Of a stretch of 64,000 bases of DNA, positions 8,215 through 20,522 are shown in pieces. Position 1 is the stretch's first letter. Every line of letters starts with the position of its first letter. Both the position numbers and the translations under genes were made by a program. A model generated the notes under the pieces. It was not told the DNA's origin. It saw only the letters and a list, made by a program, of their open reading frames with translations, and searched no databases. The DNA comes from Bradyrhizobium diversitatis (GTDB lineage Bacteria; Pseudomonadota; Alphaproteobacteria; Rhizobiales; Xanthobacteraceae). The stretch lies in the NCBI RefSeq assembly GCF_016031635.1, contig NZ_JACEGD010000014.1, forward strand, positions 62,001 to 126,000. Direction: 5' to 3'.

Positions 8215-9624
8215 TCAGCCCGAATAGTACATGTCGAACTCGATCGGGTGAGGCGTCATCTCGAAGCGCTCGACCTCGGTCATCTTCAGCTCGATATATG
8301 CGTCGATGAAGTCGTCGTCGAACACGCCACCGGCCTTGAGGAAGGCGCGGTCCTTGTCGAGGTTTTCGAGCGCCTCGCGCAAGCTGCCGCATACCGTCGG
8401 GATCTGCTTCAGCTCTTCCTTCGGCAGGTCGTAGAGGTCCTTGTCCATCGCCGGACCCGGATCCATCTTGTTCTTGATGCCGTCGAGGCCGGCCATCAAC
8501 ATCGCGGCGAAGCCGAGATAGGGGTTGGCGAGCGGATCGGGGAAGCGCACCTCGACGCGCTTGGCCTTCGGCGAAGCGGTGTAGGGGATGCGGCAGGAGG
8601 CCGAGCGGTTGCGCGCGGAATAGGCGAGCAGCACGGGGGCCTCATAGCCCGGGACCAGACGCTTGTAGGAGTTGGTCGAGGGGTTGGTGAAGGCGTTGAT
8701 CGCCTTGGCGTGCTTGATGATGCCGCCGATGTAGTGGAGGCAGGTCTCCGACAGGTCGGCATATTTGTTGCCGGCGAACACCGGCTTGCCGTCTTTCCAG
8801 ATCGACTGGTGCACATGCATGCCCGAGCCGTTGTCGCCATAGACCGGCTTCGGCATGAAGGTGGCGGTCTTTCCGTAGATGTGCGCGACCTGGTGGATGC
8901 AGTACTTGTAGATCTGGAGGTGGTCGGCCATCAGCGTCAGCGTGTCGAACTTCATGCCGAGCTCGTGCTGGGCGGAAGCGACCTCGTGGTGATGCTTCTC
9001 GACCTTGACGCCCATCTTGGCCATGGCCCCGAGCATCTCCGAGCGCATGTCCTGCACGGAGTCCTGCGGCGGCACCGGGAAATAGCCGCCCTTGGTGCGG
9101 ACGCGGTGGCCGAGATTGCCGCCCTCATATTCGGTGTCGGAATTGGTCGGCAGCTCCGAGGAGTCGAGGCGGAAGCCGGTGTTGTAGGGGGTGGACGAGA
9201 AGCGCACGTCGTCGAACACGAAGAACTCGGCCTCGGGGCCGACGAACACGGCGTCGCCCACGCCCATCGACTTCACCATCGCCTCGGCCTTCTTGGCGAT
9301 GCCGCGGGGGTCGCGGTTGTAGGGCTCGCCGGTGGTCGGCTCGAGCACGTCGCAGGTGATGACCATGGTGGTCTCGGCGAAGAACGGATCGATCGTCGCG
9401 GTCACCGGATCGGGCATCAGGCACATGTCGGACTCGTTGATCGCCTTCCAGCCGGCGATCGAGGACCCGTCGAACATCGTCCCTTCGGCGAAGATGTCTT
9501 CATCGATCATGCTGACGTCGAACGTGACGTGCTGCCACTTGCCGCGCGGATCGGTGAAGCGCAGGTCGACGTACTTGACGTCGTTGTCCTTGATCGATTT
9601 CAGGACGTCTTTGGCGGTCTTCAT
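8215..9624 (-). CDS. glnA: Glutamine synthetase type I
   Basis: ATP-dependent synthesis of glutamine from glutamate and ammonia, the main nitrogen assimilation step. At 469 residues it is full length. Visible motifs are the beta-Grasp start (DVKYVDLRFTDPRGKWQHVT), FDGSSIAGWKAINESDM, EAEFFVFDD, the metal/ATP segment NGSGMHVHQSIWKDG, NPSTNSYKRLVPG and the adenylylation loop with Tyr398 in KDLYDLP, so it is a GSI-beta enzyme switched by adenylyltransferase. ATG 9624 is chosen because AAGGGG lies about five bases upstream and it gives the standard N-terminus. glnB lies 152 bp upstream on the same strand. Confidence 0.97.
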   Translation of the reverse strand: MKTAKDVLKSIKDNDVKYVDLRFTDPRGKWQHVTFDVSMIDEDIFAEGTMFDGSSIAGWKAINESDMCLMPDPVTATIDPFFAETTMVITCDVLEPTTGEPYNRDPRGIAKKAEAMVKSMGVGDAVFVGPEAEFFVFDDVRFSSTPYNTGFRLDSSELPTNSDTEYEGGNLGHRVRTKGGYFPVPPQDSVQDMRSEMLGAMAKMGVKVEKHHHEVASAQHELGMKFDTLTLMADHLQIYKYCIHQVAHIYGKTATFMPKPVYGDNGSGMHVHQSIWKDGKPVFAGNKYADLSETCLHYIGGIIKHAKAINAFTNPSTNSYKRLVPGYEAPVLLAYSARNRSASCRIPYTASPKAKRVEVRFPDPLANPYLGFAAMLMAGLDGIKNKMDPGPAMDKDLYDLPKEELKQIPTVCGSLREALENLDKDRAFLKAGGVFDDDFIDAYIELKMTEVERFEMTPHPIEFDMYYSG

Positions 9625-9776
9625 GCATACCCCTTTTGGCTCTGCGGATCGGTTTCCAGATGAGCAAACTCGTTCTCGCTTTGGGCGAGTTTTGCGCGAC
9701 CGCACAAACGAAATCAGGCCGCCGAAGCAGCCTTATTTCTTGTCGGAGTGTCGCAAAACGCGGGATAGCACCCGGC

Positions 9777-10115
9777 TCAGATAGCGTCCAGCCCGGATTC
9801 GCCGGTCCTGATGCGGATCGCCTCTTCGATGTTGGAGACGAAGATCTTGCCGTCGCCGATGCGGCCGGTCTGCGCGGCGCGGCGGATCGCGTCGATGGCG
9901 CGCTCGACCAGATCGTCGCCGATCACGATCTCGATTTTTACCTTCGGCAGGAAGTCGACGATGTATTCTGCGCCGCGGTAAAGTTCGGCGTGACCCTTCT
10001 GCCGGCCGAAGCCCTTGGCTTCGGTGACGGTGATGCCTTGAAGACCAACTTCCTGAAGCGCTTCCTTCACCTCGTCGAGCTTGAATGGCTTGATGATGGC
10101 TTCGATTTTCTTCAC
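9777..10115 (-). CDS. glnB: Nitrogen regulatory protein PII
   Basis: A trimeric sensor of 2-oxoglutarate, ATP/ADP and, through uridylylation, glutamine. Starting from GTG at 10115 the protein is exactly 112 residues, the usual PII length, and begins KKIEAIIKPFKLDEVKEAL. The T-loop carries Tyr51 in YRGAEYIVDF, the uridylylation site, and the C-terminal signature GDGKIFVSNIEEAIRIRTGE is present. CCGGGAG lies seven bases before the GTG; the longer frame from 10169 would add 18 non-homologous residues. glnB-glnA order is the classical alphaproteobacterial nitrogen operon; PII signals through the adenylyltransferase and NtrB. Confidence 0.96.
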   Translation of the reverse strand: MKKIEAIIKPFKLDEVKEALQEVGLQGITVTEAKGFGRQKGHAELYRGAEYIVDFLPKVKIEIVIGDDLVERAIDAIRRAAQTGRIGDGKIFVSNIEEAIRIRTGESGLDAI

Positions 10116-10495
10116 TGCGCGACTCCCGGCCTCTCGATCAAATAGCAACGTCTTCGTCAGGATGCGCATTTCTCAACGCACGATCTTGTCCTCTCTATGC
10201 CGGGATCCCTGACCAGTCCGGCAACAACGGTCGGCCACACTCTGTAAGATGCCAGTGAGCACGACGAACCGAAGCGGCTTCCTCGAAAGCAGGGTCTATG
10301 CCAAGTTGCAAATGCCCTGGTTATTGGAGCGTTATCAGCCTTTTAACGAGCATCCTGGGTGGTGGCGCCGATCTGCACAAAATACCGAAGACTACGAAAT
10401 AGGCAAATGGTGCAATATATGTGCAAATCAATGTTTTCGTCGTCGGATCGGCACGGAAGGTGCCTGTTGAAGAGGCGATTGTACTAGGAAGTGGC
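10116..10495. other. Divergent glnB / NAD(P)HX-repair intergenic region
   Basis: No gene is supported here. The 380 bp should contain the promoters for glnB (minus) and the repair enzyme (plus). I looked for a sigma-54 site (GG-N10-GC spacing) on both strands and found no convincing match, although glnB-glnA operons are often NtrC-controlled. AT content rises toward 10385-10440. Confidence 0.5.
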
Positions 10496-11995
10496 ATGGA
10501 AGTTCTGACCAACGCCGAAATGCAGCGCGCCGACCAGCTTGCCATTGCGGCCGGTACGCCCGGTTTCAAGCTGATGCTGAGCGCGGGCCAGGCGGTCGCC
10601 AAGGCCGCCCATGCGCTGGCGGAGGAGGGGCCGATCCTGATCGTGGCCGGCCCGGGCAACAATGGCGGCGACGGCTTTGTCGCGGCCGCCGAGCTCGCCG
10701 CCCAGGGGCGGGAGGTCTCGGTGATCCCGATGTGCGAGCGCGACCAGCTCCAGGGCGATGCGGCCTCCGCGGCGCGCGGCTGGAAGCATCCGGTGCTTCC
10801 GTTCAACCCCCAGGCAATCGGAAAGCCTGCGCTGATCGTCGATGCGCTGTTCGGTGCCGGTCTCAGCCGTCCCGTCGACGGCGAGGCCCGCGAAATGATC
10901 GAGGCGATCAACGCCAACGGTGCCCCGGTGCTCGCGGTCGACCTGCCGAGCGGCATCAACGGCACCAGCGCGGCCGTGATGGGGGCGGCGGTGAACGCCA
11001 CCGAGACCGTCACCTTCTTCCGCAAGAAGCCGGCGCATCTGCTTCTGCCCGGGCGCATGCATTGCGGCCGCGTGCGCGTCGCCGACATCGGCATCGATGC
11101 GCAGGTGCTGGACGAGATCGCGCCGCAGACCTTCGAGAACGATCCGGACCTCTGGGGCGCCGCCTTTCCGGTGCCGCGCATCGATGGCCACAAATACGCG
11201 CGGGGTCACGTGCTGGCGGTGTCCGGCGATGCGGCAGCGACAGGCGCTGCCCGGCTTGCCGCGCGCGGAGCGCTGCGGGCCGGCGCGGGCCTCGTGACGC
11301 TGGCGAGCCCGCGCGACGCGCTCGCGATCAATGCGGGCGCGCTGACTGCGGTGATGGTTCGCCCCGTCGACACCGCCATCGAGTTCGGCGAGCTGCTCGG
11401 CGACAAGCGCTACAATACCTGCATCATCGGTCCCGGCGCGGGCATCGGTGAGCGCACCTGCGACCTCGTTCACACCGCTCTCAACGCGCAGCGGCATCTG
11501 GTGCTCGATGCGGATGCGCTGACGAGCTTCGCCGCGACCCCCGAGCGCCTGTTCGAATCAATCAAGTCCTCGCAGGACAGTGCGGTGGTGCTGACCCCGC
11601 ACGAGGGCGAGTTTCCGCGCCTGTTCTCCGACCTCAGTAACAAGCATCCGGGCCGCTCCAAGCTCGAGCGCGTCCGCGCTGCCGCCGAGCGCTCCGGCGC
11701 CGTCGTGCTCCTGAAAGGCCCGGACACCACCATCGCCGCCCCCGACGGTCGCGCCACCATCGCCGCCAACGCGCCGCCCTGGCTCGCCACCGCAGGCGCC
11801 GGCGACGTGCTCTCCGGCATCATCGCAGGGCTCCTGGCGCAAGGCGTCCCGGCGTTCGAAGCCGCCAGCATCGGCGTCTGGATGCACGGCGAGGCGGCGA
11901 GCGAAGCCGGGCCGGGCCTGATCGCGGAGGACCTGACCGAGACGCTGCCGGCCGTGCACCGGCGGGTCTATGATGCGCTCGGCATCGAATACTGA
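10496..11995 (+). CDS. nnr: Bifunctional NAD(P)H-hydrate epimerase / ADP-dependent dehydratase
   Basis: Repairs hydrated NADH/NADPH (NADHX): the N-terminal ~210 residues are the epimerase (MEVLTNAEMQRAD, GPGNNGGDGFVAA, DLPSGINGT), and the C-terminal ~280 are the ribokinase-like dehydratase (HKYARGHVLAVSG, GPGAGIGE, LDADALTSF, LTPHEGEFPRL, ATAGAGDVLSGIIAGLLAQG). The 499-residue fusion is the normal bacterial form. AGGAAG lies about six bases before ATG 10496. It ends five bases from the convergent multicopper-fold gene. The enzyme is cytoplasmic and constitutively needed. Confidence 0.95.
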   Translation: MEVLTNAEMQRADQLAIAAGTPGFKLMLSAGQAVAKAAHALAEEGPILIVAGPGNNGGDGFVAAAELAAQGREVSVIPMCERDQLQGDAASAARGWKHPVLPFNPQAIGKPALIVDALFGAGLSRPVDGEAREMIEAINANGAPVLAVDLPSGINGTSAAVMGAAVNATETVTFFRKKPAHLLLPGRMHCGRVRVADIGIDAQVLDEIAPQTFENDPDLWGAAFPVPRIDGHKYARGHVLAVSGDAAATGAARLAARGALRAGAGLVTLASPRDALAINAGALTAVMVRPVDTAIEFGELLGDKRYNTCIIGPGAGIGERTCDLVHTALNAQRHLVLDADALTSFAATPERLFESIKSSQDSAVVLTPHEGEFPRLFSDLSNKHPGRSKLERVRAAAERSGAVVLLKGPDTTIAAPDGRATIAANAPPWLATAGAGDVLSGIIAGLLAQGVPAFEAASIGVWMHGEAASEAGPGLIAEDLTETLPAVHRRVYDALGIEY

Positions 11996-11999
11996 ACGT

Positions 12000-13301
12000 T
12001 CACTCCACCCCATACCAGCGCACCAGACGTGGTGCGGCCCAGTCGGTTGCGACGGATTCGATCAGCCAGCGTCCGGGTGAGATTGCCGCGAATGCGATGC
12101 GCTGGGTCTGGCCGGGCTCGATCGCGAGCGTGTCGAGCCAATAGGGCTTCCAGCCATCGTCGAGCGTGTCGAGCAGGCGGAAATGGTGGCCGTGCAGATT
12201 GAAGATGGTGGCGATCGGACCGGAGTTCTTCAGCGTCAGCACGACGGTGCGGCCGGGCTTGGCGCGGAAGACGGGGGCGGAGGCGGTGGAGAAGTTCGCG
12301 GGCCGCGTCCAGGCGGCGTCGGCTGCGCCAAGCGCGACATCGAACCGCAGGGCGCCTCTCAGATCGAGCTTCTCGGGAAGGTCGTTCGAAGGGAGCGGCT
12401 GCGGCGGCAGCAGCGGCGCGCGCTCTAGCTTCCCGGAGATGGCGAGGCTTCCGACCTGGCGCGCCTCCTTGCCGTCATGGAGCAGGAATGGGGCCGATGT
12501 CGCCGCATCCACAAATGCGTCGGCTCGCGCCCCCGGGGCCAGCACCAGGGCGCCATTGCGGGCGGGGAACGGCTCGGCCGGCTGGCCGTCCAGGGCCATC
12601 ACGCGGACCTCGTGGCTTCCCAATTTGATCGCCAGAACAGTACGTTGGGAGCCATTGATGAAGCGTAGCCGCAGCCGCTCTTTGGCCGCGGCTGAGAGTT
12701 CGAATGAAGTTCTGCCATTGACCGTGTAGAGCGGTGTCGCGTCCTTGGGGTCCTGGCCCGGCGGGACCGCGGTGCCATCCGGCCGCAGACGCCATTCCTC
12801 GATCAACAGGACCTCGTCACGGTCGGCGGCAACCCGGCCGGTCTCGGCCACGATGATCGGGAGCGGGCGCGCAGGCTGCTTCAGGCTGCCCTCGAAGAGG
12901 CGGAAGTCCGCCAGCAGGGTTCCCGCGTTTGGCATTGAAATAATTGATGTTTCGGTCGTGTCCGGCGCGGCGGGCGCGCGCCCTCGCAGCGGGTCTGGGG
13001 CAGTCGCGCCATTGAGGCCGTACCAGACCGGCGCAAGTGGCACAGGCAGGTCGTTGCGAAACACCACTTCGCAGCGGTCGCCGCGCTTGAGGCGGACGGT
13101 CCCGAGATGGCTTACGGCGGCCAGCTCCCAGATTGCTGTAGCTGGTTGCCCCGCCTTCGAAGCCAGCGTTGCCGGCCTTGCCTGAAGCGCAAGCTGGGCG
13201 GTCACGAGCGGCCCTGCGCCGCCGGACATCAACCCGGCCGCCGAGGCCCCGAGACCGGTCAAAACCTCACGTCGGGTCGGGTCGAGATTCCGCGGTTTCA
13301 T
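12000..13301 (-). CDS. Tat-exported multicopper oxidase-fold protein with degenerate copper sites
   Basis: A 433-residue protein with a twin-arginine signal (TRREVLTGLGASAAG) and two to three cupredoxin-like domains. The copper motifs are mostly lost: the first HWHG is VWYG (VWYGLNGATAPD), the second His pair after the glycine turn is absent (AGTLLADFRLFEG), and the last HCH...M block reads GRWLIESVATDW. Only NLHGHHFRLL keeps histidines. A true oxidase needs ten His and one Cys, so this is probably a non-enzymatic structural relative, as known for SufI/FtsP in cell division; that role is inferred from analogy. ATG 13301 gives the Tat signal near the N-terminus; the upstream frame to 13403 adds no signal. 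Confidence 0.8.
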   Translation of the reverse strand: MKPRNLDPTRREVLTGLGASAAGLMSGGAGPLVTAQLALQARPATLASKAGQPATAIWELAAVSHLGTVRLKRGDRCEVVFRNDLPVPLAPVWYGLNGATAPDPLRGRAPAAPDTTETSIISMPNAGTLLADFRLFEGSLKQPARPLPIIVAETGRVAADRDEVLLIEEWRLRPDGTAVPPGQDPKDATPLYTVNGRTSFELSAAAKERLRLRFINGSQRTVLAIKLGSHEVRVMALDGQPAEPFPARNGALVLAPGARADAFVDAATSAPFLLHDGKEARQVGSLAISGKLERAPLLPPQPLPSNDLPEKLDLRGALRFDVALGAADAAWTRPANFSTASAPVFRAKPGRTVVLTLKNSGPIATIFNLHGHHFRLLDTLDDGWKPYWLDTLAIEPGQTQRIAFAAISPGRWLIESVATDWAAPRLVRWYGVE

Positions 13302-13455
13302 GGGGCGATCCGGATCATGACGCGCTGGATAAGTCCAGCCATCGTGCCTACTTGAAGCATGCCTCCAACCAGCCATTTTTTTGCTGCGAACAGTCAGGCA
13401 CATGCTATAAGCCCGGCCGCCCGCGGCATCGCGGCCGGTCTTGATGCAAATTTAC

Positions 13456-13540
13456 GCGGGCGTGGCGGAACTGGTAGACGCGCTGGATTTAGGTTCCAGT
13501 GACGAAAGTTGTGGGGGTTCGAGTCCCTCCGCCCGCACCA
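13456..13540 (+). tRNA. tRNA-Leu (anticodon TAG)
   Basis: An 85-nt cloverleaf including encoded CCA. The acceptor GCGGGCG pairs with CGCCCGC; the anticodon stem CTGGA/TCCAG encloses TTTAGGT with anticodon TAG; a long variable arm typical of class II tRNA-Leu and the TTCGAGTCC T-loop follow. Confidence 0.97.
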
Positions 13541-13712
13541 AGCGCTTATCGCGTTTGCACGGATTACGAGACCTGCTCCTCGCGGATGATCGTCCGTCTG
13601 GAGCCGGTCCGATGAACACCGGTGGTGAGGCGTTTGCCTCGCGCCGGATCGATTAATGACAGCGTCCCGACGCGCGACGTGCCGGGACCGAACGAGAAGA
13701 AGATTGGACGCC

Positions 13713-15074
13713 ATGCAGGTCACAGAAACCCTCTCGGAAGGCTTGAAGCACGAGTTCAAGATCAGCGTTCCCGCGTCTGATCTCGATGCCAAGGCCGGCG
13801 CCAAGCTCGTCGACCTCAAGGACAAGGTCCGCATCAACGGCTTCCGTCCGGGCAAGGTGCCGGTCGCGCACCTGAAGAAGGTCTATGGCCGCTCCGTGAT
13901 GGCCGAAACCATCGACCAGACCATTCGCGACACCAACACGCAGCTGTTCTCCGAACGCGGCTTCCGTCTCGCGACCGAGCCGAAGATCACCATGCCGACG
14001 GAGCAGAAGGATGTCGAGGAGCTGCTGAGCGGCAAGACCGATCTGACCTACACGGTCGCGATCGAAGTCGTGCCGGCGATCGCGCTCGCCGACTTCAAGA
14101 CCTTCCAGGTCGAGAAGCCCGTCGCCGACGTCACCGACACCGACGTCGACGAAGCGATCAAGCGCATCGCCGATACCAACCGCACCTTTGCCGACAAGGG
14201 CGAGGGTGCCAAGGCTGCCTCGGGCGACCGCGTCACCATCAACTTCACGGGCCGCATCAACGGCGAAGTCTTCGAAGGCGGGACCGGCGAGGGCATCCAG
14301 GTCCTGATCGGCTCCAACACCTTCATTCCGGGCTTCGAGGAGCAACTCATCGACATCGGCGCGGGTGAGATGCGTACGCTGAAGGTGTCGTTCCCGAAGA
14401 ACTACATGAACGACAAACTCGCCGGCCAGCCGGCCGAGTTCGAGACCACCGCGACCCTGATCGAGGCGCCGCAGGACCTTGCGATCGACGACGAGTTCGC
14501 CAAGTCGCTCGGCCTGGAATCGCTGGACAAGCTCAAGGAAGCCGCACGCGAGCGCCTTTCCGCCGAGTTCGCGACCGCGACGCGCCAGCGCGTCAAGCGC
14601 GCGCTGCTCGACCGCCTCGACGAGGCGCATCGCTTCGAGGCGCCGCCCTCGCTGATCGACGAGGAGTTCAATCTGATGTGGAACTCGGTCAAGGCCGAGA
14701 TGGATTCCGCAGGCAAGACCTTTGCCGACGAGGACACCACCGAGGACAAGGCGAAGGAAGAGTACCGCAAGATCGCCGACCGCCGCGTGCGGCTCGGCCT
14801 CGTGCTCTCGGAGATCGGCGAGAAGAACAAGATCACCGTGACCGACGACGAGGTCGGCCGCGCCGTGATCGAGCGCGCGCGCTCGATGCCCGGCCGCGAG
14901 AAGGAGGTCTGGGACTATTACCGCAACAACGCCCAGGCGCTGGCCCAGCTTCGCGCACCGATCTACGAGGACAAGGTCGTCGACTTCATCCTCGAACTCG
15001 CCAACGTGACCGAGAAGAAGGTCTCGCGCGAGGACCTCTACAAGGACGACGACGCGGAAAAGACCGCAGCCTGA
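13713..15074 (+). CDS. tig: Trigger factor
   Basis: A ribosome-bound chaperone with peptidyl-prolyl isomerase activity acting on nascent chains. The 453 residues show the ribosome-binding N-terminal domain (MQVTETLSEGLKHEFKI and the loop GFRPGKVPVAHLKK), the FKBP domain (GDRVTINFTGRINGEVFEGG, LIGSNTFIPGFEEQLI) and the helical C-terminal arms ending in a Lys/Asp-rich tail. ATG 13713 gives the family N-terminus; the frame upstream to 13656 adds an unrelated Arg-rich segment. It precedes clpP as in most proteobacteria, but a terminator and a 282-bp gap separate the two transcripts. Confidence 0.97.
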   Translation: MQVTETLSEGLKHEFKISVPASDLDAKAGAKLVDLKDKVRINGFRPGKVPVAHLKKVYGRSVMAETIDQTIRDTNTQLFSERGFRLATEPKITMPTEQKDVEELLSGKTDLTYTVAIEVVPAIALADFKTFQVEKPVADVTDTDVDEAIKRIADTNRTFADKGEGAKAASGDRVTINFTGRINGEVFEGGTGEGIQVLIGSNTFIPGFEEQLIDIGAGEMRTLKVSFPKNYMNDKLAGQPAEFETTATLIEAPQDLAIDDEFAKSLGLESLDKLKEAARERLSAEFATATRQRVKRALLDRLDEAHRFEAPPSLIDEEFNLMWNSVKAEMDSAGKTFADEDTTEDKAKEEYRKIADRRVRLGLVLSEIGEKNKITVTDDEVGRAVIERARSMPGREKEVWDYYRNNAQALAQLRAPIYEDKVVDFILELANVTEKKVSREDLYKDDDAEKTAA

Positions 15075-15110
15075 GGGGTTTGAGGCAGCCATCTATTAAT
15101 GATGATCAAC

Positions 15111-15150
15111 AAAGAGGCCCAGCTAGCCAGGTGGCCGGCTGGGCCTCTTT
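15111..15150 (+). terminator. Rho-independent terminator after tig
   Basis: A 13-bp stem AAAGAGGCCCAGC / GCTGGGCCTCTTT with a 14-nt loop starts 37 bp after the tig stop. Confidence 0.85.
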
Positions 15151-15202
15151 GTGCGAATCAGCTTCAACTGCCCCTACGGATTAAGCCTTAATGCGCTGCG
15201 TA

Positions 15203-15231
15203 CTTGTCAGAAGCGAAATGGGCTATATCTG
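15203..15231 (+). promoter_or_regulatory. Candidate heat-shock-type promoter upstream of clpP
   Basis: CTTG at 15203-15206 and GCTATATCTG at 15222-15231 resemble the alphaproteobacterial RpoH pattern (CTTG and CYTATNTNNG), but the spacer is 15 bp instead of 17-18. It is 125 bp before the clpP start. Plausible because clpP is usually heat induced; weak on spacing. Confidence 0.25.
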
Positions 15232-15356
15232 TCGGTACGCCTTCTACTTCTTACCAAGTTCCTGCATCACAGGACGTCCATTCGCCTCCCGGCAAATCTA
15301 GCCAAACTTTGGCAAGCCTGCCCGGCGATGTCCGTCTCCGAAACACTAGGTGACTC

Positions 15357-15992
15357 ATGCGCGATCCGGTTGAAACCTACATGAACCTCGTGCCCATGGT
15401 GGTCGAGCAGACCAACCGTGGCGAGCGCGCCTACGACATCTTCTCGCGCCTCCTGAAGGAGCGCATCATCTTCGTGACCGGTCCGGTCGAGGACGGCATG
15501 TCGACGCTGATCGTCGCGCAGCTCCTGTTCCTCGAGGCGGAAAATCCGAAGAAGGAAATCTCGATGTACATCAATTCGCCGGGCGGCGTGGTGACGTCGG
15601 GCCTTGCGATCTACGACACCATGCAGTTCATCCGCCCGCCGGTCTCGACGCTGTGCACCGGGCAGGCGGCTTCGATGGGCTCGCTGCTGCTCTGCGCCGG
15701 CGAGAAGGACATGCGCTTTTCGCTGCCGAATGCACGCATCATGGTGCACCAGCCCTCCGGCGGCTTTCAGGGCCAGGCCACCGACATCATGCTGCACGCC
15801 CAGGAAATCCTGAACCTGAAGAAGCGGCTCAACGAAATCTACGTGAAGCACACCGGCCAGACCTACAAGTCGATCGAGGATGCGCTGGAACGCGACAAGT
15901 TCCTGACCGCGAACGACGCCAAGGAGTTCGGCCTGGTCGACAAGGTCATCGACAAGCGCGCCGAGGAGCCGGCGCAGGCGAAGGCTCCGTAG
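15357..15992 (+). CDS. clpP: ATP-dependent Clp protease proteolytic subunit
   Basis: The serine peptidase ring that degrades proteins unfolded by ClpX or ClpA. The 211 residues contain the nucleophile in GQAASMGS (Ser106), the His in ARIMVHQPSGG (His131) and an Asp near 174, plus the oxyanion segment INSPGGVVTSG. The ATG at 15357 gives the usual short propeptide start MRDPVETYMNLVPMVVEQT. Its partner clpX lies 445 bp downstream on the same strand. Confidence 0.98.
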   Translation: MRDPVETYMNLVPMVVEQTNRGERAYDIFSRLLKERIIFVTGPVEDGMSTLIVAQLLFLEAENPKKEISMYINSPGGVVTSGLAIYDTMQFIRPPVSTLCTGQAASMGSLLLCAGEKDMRFSLPNARIMVHQPSGGFQGQATDIMLHAQEILNLKKRLNEIYVKHTGQTYKSIEDALERDKFLTANDAKEFGLVDKVIDKRAEEPAQAKAP

Positions 15993-16437
15993 CACTACGG
16001 GCTCGTCACGGCGGTCCCTCAGATCGCCGTGGACCCGTCGGGGTGCCCCCACGCTAGGTGCGGGTGCACGCGTCGCAAAACGCGGTTTTGCGCGCTGCGA
16101 CACGCAGAAAGTTCCGCTTTCGTGCTCTTTTCGTGGCAATCCAGCAACGCCGGGGTGATTTCGATCACTTCGTCCGTGCCAAGACCGGAAATCACGGTAT
16201 TGTCACGGGTAGCCGGCGGCGTCCGATTAGCGAATTCTTGATAGTCGGGTGACAGCATGGTTGGCTACGACTGATCGGCTATGATCGCGGGAGAATCGAG
16301 TGACCGTGATTCGCACGGGATGTAATGCGTAGGGTCTTTTTTGGTACGGAATTTGCTCTACTTAAGCTTCATGCCGGCCATCGTGTCGGAATGGAGCGAT
16401 CGAGCGGAACGGGATCGAACCGCGGACGGAGACAGGA
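15993..16437 (+). other. clpP-clpX intergenic region
   Basis: No gene is supported. A perfect CGCAAAAC / GTTTTGCG hairpin (16074-16092) lies about 80 bp after the clpP stop but lacks a T-run. The other recognisable element is the sigma-54-like site near 16342. Short open frames on both strands here have no family likeness. Confidence 0.5.
16342..16357 (+). promoter_or_regulatory. Sigma-54-like -24/-12 promoter upstream of clpX
   Basis: TGGTACGGAATTTGCT matches the consensus TGGCACG-N4-TTGCW with one mismatch (C to T at the fourth base). The invariant GG (16343-16344) and GC (16355-16356) are separated by exactly 10 bases. Transcription would start near 16369, about 70 bases before the clpX ATG. 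No NtrC-type upstream activator site was recognised, so the match could be fortuitous. Confidence 0.4.
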
Positions 16438-17709
<1,272 letters not shown>

Positions 17710-18029
17710 TCTGGCGGCGCTGGAGCGCTCCAATCCTCTTCTCAAGATGGGCTGCGGAACTGTATCTCCGCAGCCGGTGTTGCGTCGCGTGTTTGCGTGC
17801 GTAAGCGCCTGATGGCGCGCGTTTTTCAATGACTTGACACCCCCCGGGTCGATAGCCACCTAATGTCGGCGGCGAGCGAAAATTCTCTTCAAGATTCGCC
17901 TCAGTCCATCCGGCGAGCCGGTCCAACTCGTAGAGGACCGATCGGTTCTGCGGATCACCTCGGCACCTTGTGGCGGTTGCGCATGATCAGCGGGCTGCGT
18001 GCAAGGGGGCAAAGCAAAAGGAAAAGGCC
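17710..18029 (+). other. clpX-lon intergenic region
   Basis: No gene is supported. A GCTGCGG / CCGCAGC hairpin at 17751-17774 may end clpX transcription, though no T-run follows. A CTTGACA box at 17833-17839 is a good -35 candidate for lon, but I see no matching -10 at normal distance (CCTAAT is 19 bp away). The lon RBS region GGAAAAGG is at 18020-18027. Confidence 0.45.
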
Positions 18030-20453
<2,424 letters not shown>

Positions 20454-20471
20454 GATCAGGCGAAAGATGAT

Positions 20472-20499
20472 AAAACGGCGCCTTCGGGCGCCGTTTTTT
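20472..20499 (+). terminator. Rho-independent terminator after lon
   Basis: AAAACGGCGCC - TTCG - GGCGCCGTTTT with a further T-run: a classic tetraloop terminator 18 bp after the lon stop. Confidence 0.92.
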
Positions 20500-20522
20500 G
20501 TTTGGGGGAAGGGGAGGAGGCA

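Noticed and set aside
10116..10495. Sigma-54/NtrC promoter for glnB
   Set aside because: I searched for GG-N10-GC elements on the minus strand and none matched well enough.
16019..16258. 79-codon minus-strand gene between clpP and clpX
   Set aside because: No RBS or family likeness; it overlaps a hairpin, and the composition does not suggest coding.
17833..17864. Heat-shock promoter for lon
   Set aside because: CTTGACA is a good -35, but the nearest -10-like CCTAAT is 19 bp away and has two mismatches to the RpoH pattern.
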